DNA from: Acidobacteriota bacterium
GTDB lineage: Bacteria; Acidobacteriota; Thermoanaerobaculia; Thermoanaerobaculales; Thermoanaerobaculaceae
Assembly: GCA_003133645.1 (NCBI GenBank)
Contig: PKYI01000104.1
Span: forward strand, 1-64,000
Length of the DNA stretch: 64,000 nucleotides
Reading direction: 5' to 3'
How positions within the stretch are numbered: the stretch's first letter is position 1; every line of letters begins with the position of its first letter. The notes beneath the pieces are model-generated. The model did no database searches and was not told where the DNA came from. It was given only the letters and a program-made list of their open reading frames with translations. Positions 17,466-26,730 of the stretch are shown here, one piece after another. Made by a program: the position numbers and the translations under genes.

Positions 17466-18686
17466 ATGATCGGGGCCGTACGAAAGGACGCGGCGATCCC
17501 CGACCAACCTCCCTCCGGTGGCGACCGTTCACACGAGCCGGCCAAGCAGCCTGAACGCCGCGGCGCCAGGCGACTCGGCCTGGTGGGATTCCTCGTCGAG
17601 CTGGTCCTGCCGGCGGCGCTCGCCGGCGCGCTCCTGTTCGTGGCGGCCAGCCACCTCCCGCTCTGGGACCTCCGCACCACTGCGGGACTCGTCGTGTTCG
17701 GCGTCCTGCTCGTCGCGGCCAGCGTGTTCTTGAGCATCAAGGTGGACGGCCTCACGCTCGCGCGGCGCCGGAAGGCGGGGGCGAGCCAGCTCCTCAACCG
17801 CGCCGGCCCGTGGCCGCGCCTCGTCAAGTTCATCCTCGCGGGCGTGGTGGTCCCGGTCGCGGCGCTGGTCGCCGCCAACCGGGTCGAACTGCCCGGCCAC
17901 CGCACCCCGATGGCGCTCGCCATCGCGGCCAGCGCGCCGGCGCCCGAACTTCCCTGGGAGAGCAAGCTCGCCGCCGCCGTCCTCCGCGCCTCCGACCCGG
18001 CCGCCAAGGTCGAGGGGATCCTGGCGCTGCAGGCGGCCGCCACGCCCGCGGCGTTCGACCAGCTGCTCCGCATCGCGGACGCCGACCCGGCGGCGCTGGC
18101 CGGCGGCCCCGTCTCCCTGGCCCTTGCCAAGGCGCTGGCCTCGTTCGGCGCGCAGGCAGCGCCGAAGCTGCTGCAGCGTCTCGCCGAGATCGGGCCCACC
18201 GCCCGCAAGGCGGCGGCCGGACCCGGCGGCGGCCTGTTTGAGCGCTACCTGTCGCCCGGGTTCGAGGCGGCGAAGCACGAGATCGGAGCGCGGCACCTCG
18301 ACCCGGCGGCGCAGGCCGCGGCGCTCGCGCGGCTCCAGGCGAGCGAGAACGCAGCCGAGTCGGCGCTGCGGACAGCCGAGCCCGGCGGCGTGGCCTCCGG
18401 GGAGGGCTCCGGCCTGCCGGCGCTCGTCGTGCAGGCGCTCCTCGCGATGAACGTCAAGCAGGACGCCGGTGTGCTCGCATTCGCCCGCGCGACCGCCGCG
18501 GATGCCGCGTGGTCCGACGGCGTGCGCGGCGAGGCGCTGCTGCTCGTCGCCAAGCTCGGCGGCAAGGACGACCTGCCGGGGCTCTTCGCCTACCTCGACA
18601 GCCCGAGTGCGCTGCTGCGGGCGCGAGCGATGCAGGCGATCGCCGAGCTCGAGGCGAAGCTCACCCCGGCCGGCGGCACCGGCTGA
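17466..18686 (+). CDS. Membrane-anchored helical-repeat (HEAT-like) protein
   Basis: About 406 residues, divergent from the tricorn gene. Two or three membrane segments are in the first 140 residues (LVGFLVELVLPAALAGALLF; TTAGLVVFGVLLVAASVFL; FILAGVVVPVAALVA). After these is an Ala/Leu-rich helical array with HEAT/armadillo character: LRASDPAAKVEGILALQAAA and DDLPGLFAYLDSPSALLRAR end like HEAT repeats. No catalytic motif seen; a scaffolding role is a guess. The start is uncertain because no clear ribosome site precedes this ATG. The DUF3137-like gene begins 27 bases after it, suggesting a two-gene operon. Confidence 0.7.
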   Translation: MIGAVRKDAAIPDQPPSGGDRSHEPAKQPERRGARRLGLVGFLVELVLPAALAGALLFVAASHLPLWDLRTTAGLVVFGVLLVAASVFLSIKVDGLTLARRRKAGASQLLNRAGPWPRLVKFILAGVVVPVAALVAANRVELPGHRTPMALAIAASAPAPELPWESKLAAAVLRASDPAAKVEGILALQAAATPAAFDQLLRIADADPAALAGGPVSLALAKALASFGAQAAPKLLQRLAEIGPTARKAAAGPGGGLFERYLSPGFEAAKHEIGARHLDPAAQAAALARLQASENAAESALRTAEPGGVASGEGSGLPALVVQALLAMNVKQDAGVLAFARATAADAAWSDGVRGEALLLVAKLGGKDDLPGLFAYLDSPSALLRARAMQAIAELEAKLTPAGGTG

Positions 18687-18713
18687 ACCCGGGGGCAAGG
18701 GAGGGTCCGTCCG

Positions 18714-19325
18714 ATGGGCAAGTTGCGAGAGATGTTCGGGCCGAACCGGGAGCAGGTGTGGCGGCAACTCGCCCAGGAGATCGGCGCGACGTATGCCGAC
18801 GGTGGTTTCTGGCGCGGCGACAAGGTCGAAGCGAAGGTCAAGGCGTGGACCGTCACCCTCGACACCTACACCGTGTCCACCGGCAAGAGCTCGGCGACGT
18901 TCACGAGGATGCGGGCGCCGTACGTGAACCCGGACGGCTTCCGCTTCAAGATCTATCGCAAGGGGCTCTTTTCCGCGCTGGCGAAGAAGCTCGGGATGCA
19001 GGACATCGAGGTGGGCGAGCGGGAGTTCGACGACGCCTTCATCGTCCAGGGTAACGAGGCTTCCAAGGTCCTCTCGCTGCTCGCGGCCCCCAGGCTCCGC
19101 CAGATGATGCTGGCCATGCCCGAGTTCTACCTCGAGGTGAAGGACAGCGAAGGCGTCTTCGGGCCGAAGTTCCCCGCGAACGTGGACGAGCTCTACTTCC
19201 AGGTAGGCGGCGTGATTCGCGACGTGGCGGTCCTCAAGGGTCTGTTCGACCTCTTCGCCGAGGTCCTCAACACCCTCTGCCACATCGGCTCGGCCTACGA
19301 GAACGACCCACAGCTCACTCTGTGA
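18714..19325 (+). CDS. Hypothetical soluble protein, possibly DUF3137-like
   Basis: 203 residues, no signal peptide or membrane span. It has mixed alpha/beta character with RMRAPYVNPDGFRFKIYRKG and a central FDDAFIVQGNEASKVLSLLA. The pattern 'FD..F.V.GN...K...LL....R..ML' resembles the DUF3137 group, but this is weak. GGGAGGG lies nine bases before the ATG. It follows the HEAT-like membrane gene at 27 bases, and the pair may form a complex. Function unknown. Confidence 0.72.
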   Translation: MGKLREMFGPNREQVWRQLAQEIGATYADGGFWRGDKVEAKVKAWTVTLDTYTVSTGKSSATFTRMRAPYVNPDGFRFKIYRKGLFSALAKKLGMQDIEVGEREFDDAFIVQGNEASKVLSLLAAPRLRQMMLAMPEFYLEVKDSEGVFGPKFPANVDELYFQVGGVIRDVAVLKGLFDLFAEVLNTLCHIGSAYENDPQLTL

Positions 19326-19352
19326 CGATCCAACGGCGGGCGGCCTTTGGTC

Positions 19353-19433
19353 TGTCGCGGCGGTTGCTCGCAAACGCACGCCTTCTCCAGGCGAACCAGG
19401 GTCCGTTAGCCAACGCGCGCATCGGCCGCTACT
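19353..19433 (-). repeat. Dispersed TGTAGCGGC-type hairpin repeat, copy 1
   Basis: A diverged copy of the element best seen at 25886-25966. It contains a GTTGCTCGCAAACGC-like left arm and an ATCGGCCGCTACT right arm, flanking a spacer. The terminal TAGCGG, read on the minus strand, supplies the stop codon of the GyrI-like gene. Confidence 0.6.
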
Positions 19434-20061
19434 TTTCCACCGGGTGGCGCACGATCGTGCGCAGCTTCTCGGGGTTGGCCTGCCGCGGGTCCCCAAGAAG
19501 GTAGATTTCGTGGTGCTTGCCCCGGTAGCGGTAGCCGTTCTCGGCCGCGAACGCCTTCATCCGCACCACCGTCTGCGGCTCCTCGTGGTACCCGCCGACG
19601 TGCATCGTCTGGATCGTGAGGCCTTCATGGAACGGGCCGAAGCGCATCTTCGTCGCGACCTGGTGCCCCGACTTCTCTTTCAGCCCCTCGAAGGCCCGGC
19701 CGAACATCGTTTCGGTGATGTGTTTCGGCTGCATGATCATCAGCGTCCAGCGCCAGCGCGACGTCAGCTGAAAGGCGAAATCGCCCGCATCAACCCACCA
19801 CAACCCCTCGAGGGGCATGACAACGTAGTCGATAGGGTTGCGGGTGCGTTGTTTGGACGCGACCTTCAGTGCGAGCGATACCTCGAGCAGCCCGGCCATC
19901 GCTTTCTGGAAGGCAGCCGACGTCGCCGGCCGCTCGTTCGGTTCCATATAGCCGTCGACCATCACAAAGTTGAACTTCGGAACAGTGACCACTTCGATCT
20001 TCCGCGCGGAGGGCGAAAAGAGTTGCTTGAACTCCTTCTTGAGATCTATTTTCGTGACCAT
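19429..20061 (-). CDS. GyrI-like small-molecule-binding domain protein
   Basis: 210 residues. KIEVVTVPKFNFVMVDGYM near the N-terminus and KHHEIYLLGDPRQANPEKLR near the C-terminus match stand-alone GyrI-like (SOUL/BmrR effector-binding fold) proteins, which bind or hydrolyse small hydrophobic cyclic compounds. The segment MRFGPFHEGLTIQTMHVG carries the family's conserved Glu region. GAGGAGG lies five bases before the ATG. The TAG stop falls in the end of a dispersed repeat. It is a single gene, oriented against the pair at 17.5-19.3 kb. Confidence 0.88.
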   Translation of the reverse strand: MVTKIDLKKEFKQLFSPSARKIEVVTVPKFNFVMVDGYMEPNERPATSAAFQKAMAGLLEVSLALKVASKQRTRNPIDYVVMPLEGLWWVDAGDFAFQLTSRWRWTLMIMQPKHITETMFGRAFEGLKEKSGHQVATKMRFGPFHEGLTIQTMHVGGYHEEPQTVVRMKAFAAENGYRYRGKHHEIYLLGDPRQANPEKLRTIVRHPVEK

Positions 20062-20154
20062 GGCATCCTCCTCGGTTTGCGGCCCGATGTCCCGAAACTG
20101 GCGGCGGTTCTGGTTGGTTGTCCGACACCATGGTACAGTGGATCCGTCTGACAG

Positions 20155-20244
20155 GGTAGCGGATCGCCAGGGCCGTCCCCGGCGCTGACCTGGCCTGTCA
20201 CCTCAACCGCGGCGCATCGACCGATGCGAGCGTCGGTCGCTACA
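20155..20244 (-). repeat. Dispersed TGTAGCGGC-type hairpin repeat, copy 2
   Basis: About 90 bases between two minus-strand genes. The right arm CGACCGATGCGAGCGTCGGT is a perfect hairpin with a short loop and is followed by CGCTACA. The left end TAGCGGATCGCC is a diverged form of the same terminus. TGTAG at the right end, read on the minus strand, provides the last bases and TAG stop of the M28 peptidase gene. Confidence 0.65.
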
Positions 20245-22507
20245 TGTCCGTCTTCTCGAGTGCGGTCGTCGCCCGGTCAATGACCGCCGCCACGCCTGCG
20301 AGTACCTTTGCGGTGCGAACGATCCCCTCGTCGGCCTCCTGCCACCTCATGAGCTCGATGGCCTCGCGCACCATCGGCACCGTCTTGACGCCGTAGCCGG
20401 TGTACATGCCGGGCGCGTACAGCAGGTTCTCGAACCACGGACGGTCCGGAAGACCCGCCGGGTCGAGCATCGCGCGCTCTATGCCCATGAGCGTCGCGTT
20501 CACGGCCTGGACGCTCTCGCCGGCAAGGCCGGCGCCGCCGTTCGCCCGTGCCTTCGCGACCGCCTTATCGTATCGCTCGGTGCTGTGCGCCAGCGCCTCG
20601 GCGGCGTTCTCGAGCGGCGCGAAGTTGAGGTGCGGTGGGACCGCCTCGGCCGGCGGCGGCAGCAATGGCGCACGCGGATCCACGGTCGCCGCGAAGACGC
20701 CTTCCTCGAGCTCGAGGTTGCGCTCGCGCGCCTCGTCCCGCTCCTTCTGCAGCAGCTTCTGGAGCTGGCCGACGTAGAGGTCGACGGTGTCGGCGAGGTT
20801 GGTGAACCGGAACGGGAGGAGTTCGGCGTCGGCCAGGCGCATGACCGCGGTGCCCGTCGTCTGCGCGAGCGCGCGGCCGTAGACGAACGTGGTGTCGCCG
20901 AAGTGGGTGTACCAGTAGAAGTCGTCGTAGATCGAGTGGTAGATGCCGCCCTCGTCCTCGCCGCCGAACCCGAGCGAGATGCAGGGGATCCCGAGGTGGT
21001 CGAGGAACACCGTGTAGTCGGAGCCGAAGCCCAGGGCGCCGATGCGCAGGTCGGGGCGTTCCCGGATCTCCTTGCGGTCCTCGGCCGTCTTGGCGTCCTC
21101 GATGCGATGGAGCCGGAGCCGCTTCCACACCGACACACCCGACTCGGGGTCGGTGATGTCGCGGGCCACGTCGTTGTAGAACGCCTCGAGCGTGTGCGAG
21201 CCCTCCATCTCGAGGTAGCCGCGGCCGTTCGAGTCGGAGTTGAGGTACGCGACGGCGTGCTGCGACAACTCGGCGGCGTGCGTTTCGGCCCACTCGGTCG
21301 AACCGAGGAGGCCCGGCTCCTCGCCGTCCCAGGCGCAGTAGACGATCGTGCGCTTCGGCCGCCAACCCTGCTTGAGCAGCTCGCCGTAGGCGCGCGCCTC
21401 CTCGAGCAGCGCGGCCTGGCCGGAGACCGGGTCCTCGGCACCGTTGACCCAGGCGTCGTGGTGGTTGCCGCGGATCACCCACTCTCCCGCCTTTGTCGAG
21501 CCGGGGATCGTCGCGATGACGTCGTAGACCGGCTTGATGTCCCAGTTCGACTTCACCACGAGGTGGACCCTGGTCGCGCCCGGGCCGACGTGGTAGGCGA
21601 ACGGGAGCGCGCCCCGCCACGCCTCCGGCGCCATCGGGCCGCTTAGCGCCGCGAGCAGTGGCCTGGCGTCGCCGTACGAGATCGGCAGCACGGGGATCTT
21701 CGTGATGACCGTGACGTCCTTCAACGGGAGGCGCTTGGCGTCCTTGGTGGCGCCCACGCCGGGAGTCAGCGGGTCGCCGACGTAGTAGGTGTCCATGACG
21801 CTGCCCCGCTGCACGCCCTCGTTCGGGCGAAATGGGCCGTCGGGGAACGTCGCGCCCTCGAAGTAGCCGTCGTCGCGGGGGTCGGAGTAGATCAGGCACC
21901 CCACCGCCCCGTGCTCGGCGGCGACCTTGGGCTTGATGCCGCGCCAGGAGTGGCCGTAGCGCGCGATCACCACCGCGCCCTTGACCGAGACCCCCAGCCG
22001 CTGGAGGCGGTCGTAGTCATCGGGCACGCCGTAGTTGACGTAGATGAGCGGTCCCGTCACGTCGCCGTCGGCCGAGTAGGCGTTGTAGGTCGGAAGCTGC
22101 TCCTTCGTCTGCCCGGAGGTCGGGTCCACCGCGACGGCCGGCTCCTGCAGCGCCGCGACGAACCTCGTCGGCGCGACCATCTCCAACCGGCGTTCCTTCG
22201 GCGTCGGGAACAGCACGTCGAACGTCTCGATCTTGGCCTCGAGCCCCCACGCCTTGAACTGCGACAGGATCCACTCGGCGTTGTCCTTGTCGTACGCCGA
22301 GCCGACGGCGTGCGGCCGCGCCGAGAGCCGCTTCACGTACGCGCGCAGGTTCGCCGGGTCCGGGATCGCGCGGAACTTCGCCTCCCACCCGCGTTCGACC
22401 CGTGCCGACTGATCGGAAAAACCCGCGAGCCCGGGTTCGTCCGCCGGAGCCGAGCCGAGCGTGAGCAGTGCCGCCGCCACCACACCAAGGAGCCTGCAAC
22501 CCCGCAT
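20240..22507 (-). CDS. M28 metallopeptidase with PA and transferrin-receptor-like dimerisation domains
   Basis: 755 residues, close to glutamate carboxypeptidase II. Signal peptide about 1-22. A protease-associated (PA) domain is inserted at about 125-300 (GAVVIARYGHSWRGIK, GCLIYSDPRDDGY). The M28 zinc core has RGNHHDAW (His), NGAEDPVSG (bridging Asp), DGEEPGLLGSTEW (catalytic Glu pair), YLNSDSNGRG (Asp) and GGIYHSIYDD (His). A helical dimerisation domain follows from about 600. It should cleave peptides in the periplasm or outside. GGGAGG precedes the ATG by five bases. The stop codon lies in a dispersed repeat. GlgC ends 45 bases upstream. Confidence 0.94.
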   Translation of the reverse strand: MRGCRLLGVVAAALLTLGSAPADEPGLAGFSDQSARVERGWEAKFRAIPDPANLRAYVKRLSARPHAVGSAYDKDNAEWILSQFKAWGLEAKIETFDVLFPTPKERRLEMVAPTRFVAALQEPAVAVDPTSGQTKEQLPTYNAYSADGDVTGPLIYVNYGVPDDYDRLQRLGVSVKGAVVIARYGHSWRGIKPKVAAEHGAVGCLIYSDPRDDGYFEGATFPDGPFRPNEGVQRGSVMDTYYVGDPLTPGVGATKDAKRLPLKDVTVITKIPVLPISYGDARPLLAALSGPMAPEAWRGALPFAYHVGPGATRVHLVVKSNWDIKPVYDVIATIPGSTKAGEWVIRGNHHDAWVNGAEDPVSGQAALLEEARAYGELLKQGWRPKRTIVYCAWDGEEPGLLGSTEWAETHAAELSQHAVAYLNSDSNGRGYLEMEGSHTLEAFYNDVARDITDPESGVSVWKRLRLHRIEDAKTAEDRKEIRERPDLRIGALGFGSDYTVFLDHLGIPCISLGFGGEDEGGIYHSIYDDFYWYTHFGDTTFVYGRALAQTTGTAVMRLADAELLPFRFTNLADTVDLYVGQLQKLLQKERDEARERNLELEEGVFAATVDPRAPLLPPPAEAVPPHLNFAPLENAAEALAHSTERYDKAVAKARANGGAGLAGESVQAVNATLMGIERAMLDPAGLPDRPWFENLLYAPGMYTGYGVKTVPMVREAIELMRWQEADEGIVRTAKVLAGVAAVIDRATTALEKTDM

Positions 22508-22552
22508 GGAAGCCTCCCTTTCGAGAAAGTTCGTCGATGCAAGTATCGTCCG

Positions 22553-23887
22553 CTACCGCGCGAAATCGTACGCCCGCGGGACGACGGTGATGCAGGCGTC
22601 GCTGCAGCGATAGCCGTCGCGGAGCATCTCGAGCTTGATCTCGTGGCCGCCGTCCACGAGCGTGAACCCGCGCGCGACGTCCTTCTCGTGATCCAGGCCG
22701 ATCGTCTCGCCGGGAGTCACCGTCACCCACTTGTCCACGATGGTGCGCCAGATCTGCGCGCCGGCGCCGATGACGTTCTGTCCGAGGATCAGCGAGTCGA
22801 GGATCCTTGCGCCATCCTCGATCTTGCCGACCATCGACAGGATGCTGCGTTCGACGGTGGCGCCGCTGACGATGACGCCGTTGGCGACGAGCGAGTCGAC
22901 GATACGCGTGCTGCTGTGGATGAATTTTGCCGGCAGGCCGCTCTCGACGTGGGTGTAGATCGGCCAGTGCGGGTTGTATAGGTTGATCGCCGGTTCGGTC
23001 GCCCGTAACTCCATGTTGGTGTCGTAGTAGCTCTCGATCGTCCCGATGTCGCGCCAGTAGCCGCGTTCCTTTTCCGCTGCTCCCTTGACGAGGAACTGCG
23101 AGAAGTCGCATGCGAAGACCCGCCGGGCAGGGTTGTGCAGCGTCGAGGGGATCACGTTGCGCCCGAAGTCCTGCCTCGTGTACCGGTCGGGCTCCCGCCG
23201 GTCGCGGTCGTCGTCCACCGGCTCCTTGGCCGCGTCGCTTGCCAACTCCTCGAGCAGTGGCCGGTACCGCCAGGCATAGTTCCCCATCGAGACGAGGCAG
23301 TGCTCCGGGTCCTCGGGCAGGGGCCTGGGGTCCTTCGGCTTCTCCTCGAAGCCGATGACGCGCCCTTCCCGGTCCACCTCGAGCACGCCGTACCGGCTCG
23401 CGTCGCTGACGGGCCACCTGACGGCCATGATCGTCAGGTCGGCGTCGTGTTCGAGGTGGAAGCGCTCGAAGTTGCGGTAATCCATCATGTAGACGTGGTC
23501 CCCGCCGAAGACGAAGACCACGTCCGGCGCCTCCTTGCGGATGAGAGAGGCGTGCTGCGCAATCGCGTTCGCGGTGCCGTGGTAGCGCCCGAGATCGCTG
23601 CCCTTGGCGGGGATCGGCGGCGAGTCGTCGATGTACTGCTCGGCGCTGACGCCGAACCGGGCGGAGTGGCCGAGCTTGATCTGGCGGTTCAGCGACCCCG
23701 GGAGGTGCTGCGTCGGCAGGATCACGTTCCGGATCTTCGAGTTCCAGATGTTGGAAACGACGTAATCGATGACGCGCTGGGTGCCGGCGATCGGGATCGC
23801 AGGCTTCGCGCGATGGTTCGTCAGCGGGAGAAGGCGCTCGCCGACGCCGCCAACCAGGACGAATGCGAGGGATTCAGTGTCTGCCAT
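22553..23887 (-). CDS. glgC: Glucose-1-phosphate adenylyltransferase
   Basis: 444 residues. The N-terminal nucleotidyltransferase shows GGVGERLLPLTNHRAKPAIP (nucleotide-binding loop; canonical members have GGRG..RL.PLT..RAKPA), FGGDHVYMMDY (metal Asp) and a FEEKP motif. A left-handed beta-helix follows from about 310 with hexapeptide-like repeats (VANGVIVSGATVERSIL, ILGQNVIGAGAQIW). It makes ADP-glucose for glycogen. It begins VLVGG rather than LAGG, a small deviation. No other glycogen genes are in the window. The HTH gene upstream is 88 bases away. Confidence 0.9.
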   Translation of the reverse strand: MADTESLAFVLVGGVGERLLPLTNHRAKPAIPIAGTQRVIDYVVSNIWNSKIRNVILPTQHLPGSLNRQIKLGHSARFGVSAEQYIDDSPPIPAKGSDLGRYHGTANAIAQHASLIRKEAPDVVFVFGGDHVYMMDYRNFERFHLEHDADLTIMAVRWPVSDASRYGVLEVDREGRVIGFEEKPKDPRPLPEDPEHCLVSMGNYAWRYRPLLEELASDAAKEPVDDDRDRREPDRYTRQDFGRNVIPSTLHNPARRVFACDFSQFLVKGAAEKERGYWRDIGTIESYYDTNMELRATEPAINLYNPHWPIYTHVESGLPAKFIHSSTRIVDSLVANGVIVSGATVERSILSMVGKIEDGARILDSLILGQNVIGAGAQIWRTIVDKWVTVTPGETIGLDHEKDVARGFTLVDGGHEIKLEMLRDGYRCSDACITVVPRAYDFAR

Positions 23888-23974
23888 ACCCGCCCCCAGT
23901 TGTGGCGCCGCGGTTCATGCGCATCCCGCCGCCAAGCCGGCATAGCCGGCGCTCGGCGGCGGCGAGATGGGCGA

Positions 23975-24508
23975 TTACGCGGACGTCTTGGACGCTGCGG
24001 CGCGGGTACGTCCCTTCGGCTTCCCCGCCTTCCGCCGGGCCTTCGCCTTGGCCGGCTGCGGCGCATCGTTCATCGCCGCGAGCCGCCGCTTCGCCTCCCG
24101 CGCCCCGATGCCGCGGATGGCAACGATTGCCGCCCTGGTCTTGGCCCGCACCTTCAGAGGCCCGTTCCCCTTCTCCCAGGCGTAGACGGCCTGTCCCGTC
24201 ACGCCCACGAGCTGGGCGAACTCTTGCCCCGACAACCGCAGTTTCCGCCGCAGGCTCCGCATCCCCTTCGCGGTGAGGCGCGCCTTGTCGGCCGCGGTGT
24301 CCGCGGCCTGCGCCGCCGGGCGGAGACCGGCCACCGTCCTTTGCAACGACCGCACCTCCTTCTCCAGCGTGGCGACCTTGCGCTTCAGATCGGCGGCCGT
24401 GCGCTTGAGCCCCGCGGCCGGCTTGCGGGCAGGGGCGACGACGGTGTTTGCTTCCCGGCGTGCGATCCGGGCCATCTCGTCTTTCAGGACCTTGGCGATA
24501 TTTGGCAT
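23975..24508 (-). CDS. HTH (XRE-like) DNA-binding protein with coiled coil and basic tail
   Basis: 177 residues. Order: short basic N-terminus; a coiled-coil segment about 42-68 (LKRKVATLEKEVRSLQ); a helix-turn-helix at about 85-120 (LRRKLRLSGQEFAQLVGVTG, then AVYAWEKG) like Cro/C1 proteins; an Ala/Lys/Arg-rich tail (KAKARRKAGKPKG). AAAGGAG is five bases before this ATG, which decides the start over a longer upstream reading. It is probably a dimeric, possibly autoregulatory, repressor or nucleoid protein. A candidate promoter with a palindromic spacer lies just upstream. Confidence 0.82.
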   Translation of the reverse strand: MPNIAKVLKDEMARIARREANTVVAPARKPAAGLKRTAADLKRKVATLEKEVRSLQRTVAGLRPAAQAADTAADKARLTAKGMRSLRRKLRLSGQEFAQLVGVTGQAVYAWEKGNGPLKVRAKTRAAIVAIRGIGAREAKRRLAAMNDAPQPAKAKARRKAGKPKGRTRAAASKTSA

Positions 24509-24548
24509 GCGACTCCTTTCTGAAAACAACACGTTAGTCAAGGATACT

Positions 24549-24578
24549 ATGATAATGGGAGTCAAGACCATTGTCCAA
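24549..24578 (-). promoter_or_regulatory. Candidate promoter/operator of the HTH gene
   Basis: In a notably AT-rich stretch, the minus strand has TTGGAC (24573-24578), an 18-base spacer and TATCAT (24549-24554). The spacer and flanks contain an imperfect palindrome (ACAATGG ... CCATTAT), a plausible binding site for the HTH protein itself. Read by eye only. Confidence 0.4.
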
Positions 24579-24704
24579 CTAAACCGCTTCCCGCCCCCGG
24601 CTGACAACCCCGCCTTCATGGCCGCTCTTCCCGCGGTTTGCAGCGTTGCCATGCCAAGCGCCGGGACAAGAGCCCGCCGGCCACAGTCCGGTAAATTTCC
24701 CACC

Positions 24705-25866
<1,162 letters not shown>

Positions 25867-25885
25867 GATGCGCGGTCGTTGCTCC

Positions 25886-25966
25886 TGTAGCGGCGTTTGC
25901 GAGCAAACGCCGGTCTTCCCAACGTGAACCTCAGCCTCTCGGCCGATGCGAGCATCGGCCGCTACA
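25886..25966 (+). repeat. Dispersed TGTAGCGGC-type hairpin repeat, best copy
   Basis: 81 bases, ends TGTAGCGGC and GCCGCTACA in inverted orientation. Each arm is itself a hairpin with loop CGAG: GGCGTTTGCGAGCAAACGCC on the left and GCCGATGCGAGCATCGGC on the right. Diverged copies are at 19353-19433, 20155-20244 and (half) 34146-34173. It is non-coding and looks like a small mobile or REP-like element. Confidence 0.85.
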
Positions 25967-25994
25967 CGGGAGCAGGGGCGCGACGCAAAGAGAG

Positions 25995-26016
25995 AGCCCG
26001 GCTAGACAGCCGGGCT
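25995..26016 (-). terminator. Intrinsic terminator of the SWIB gene
   Basis: On the minus strand, AGCCCGGCT, loop GTCT, AGCCGGGCT is a perfect 9-pair hairpin followed by CTCTCTTT. It lies 45 bases after the stop of the SWIB-domain gene. Confidence 0.75.
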
Positions 26017-26060
26017 TCTCGTCCCGGTCTCGAAGAGACAGGGCGCAGCGGGCGGGTCGC

Positions 26061-26558
26061 CTACTTCAGGTGCTGGCCGACCAGCTTCGTCATCTCGAAC
26101 ATCGACACCTGCCTCTTGCCGCCGAACACGGCAAAGAGGGCGGCGTCGGCGTTGATCATGCGCTTGTTCACCGGGTCCTGCAGCTTGTTCTTCTTGATGT
26201 ACTCCCACAGCTTCTTCGTGACCTCGGTGCGCGGCATGGGCGCCGATCCGATGACCGCGGCAAGCGCGGCACTCGGTGTCATCGGCTTCATGAACGCCGG
26301 ATTCGGCGTGCGCTTGACGTGAGGCTTCTTCACCACCACCTTCTTCACCTTCTTCACCTTCTTCGCCACCTTCTTCACGGCCTTCTTGACGGCCTTCTTG
26401 GCGACCTTCTTCTTCGCCACCTTCTTCACGACCTTCTTCGGCGCCTTCTTGACGACTTTCTTGGCCACCTTCTTCGGCGCCTTCTTCACGACCTTCTTCG
26501 CCGCCGCCTTCTTCACGACCTTCTTCGCTGCCTTCTTCACGACCTTCTTTGCCGCCAT
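26061..26558 (-). CDS. SWIB/MDM2-domain protein with histone H1-like lysine-rich N-terminus
   Basis: 165 residues. Residues 1-85 are almost only Lys, Ala and Val in KKVVKKA-like repeats, as in bacterial and chlamydial histone H1-like proteins. Residues about 90-165 form a SWIB domain (TPSAALAAVIGSAPMPRTEV, TKKLWEYIKKNKLQD, INADAALFAVFGG). A role in DNA compaction or chromatin-like organisation is inferred. The start MAAKKVV is chosen because AAAGGGGTGG precedes it at good spacing; an upstream TTG is possible. It is followed by a clear terminator. The codon repeats generate a false Phe/Thr-rich frame on the other strand. Confidence 0.9.
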   Translation of the reverse strand: MAAKKVVKKAAKKVVKKAAAKKVVKKAPKKVAKKVVKKAPKKVVKKVAKKKVAKKAVKKAVKKVAKKVKKVKKVVVKKPHVKRTPNPAFMKPMTPSAALAAVIGSAPMPRTEVTKKLWEYIKKNKLQDPVNKRMINADAALFAVFGGKRQVSMFEMTKLVGQHLK

Positions 26559-26730
26559 CTTTACCACCCCTTTCTCCAAGGTTCACTTGGCTGGTTCCTA
26601 ACATGAAGCCTGCTTGTACTAGGAAAGAGTGCCCCAAGGAGGCACACGTGTCAATCACCCCTCGCCGAATCGCCCTCCCCGAGGCGGGCAGGAGTCTGGA
26701 GTTCCGTCCCGGCCATGGCCACCCCACCCG

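Noticed and set aside
26386-26601. Phe/Thr-rich plus-strand frame
   Set aside because: Mirror of the AAG/GTG lysine-valine repeats of the SWIB protein on the minus strand.
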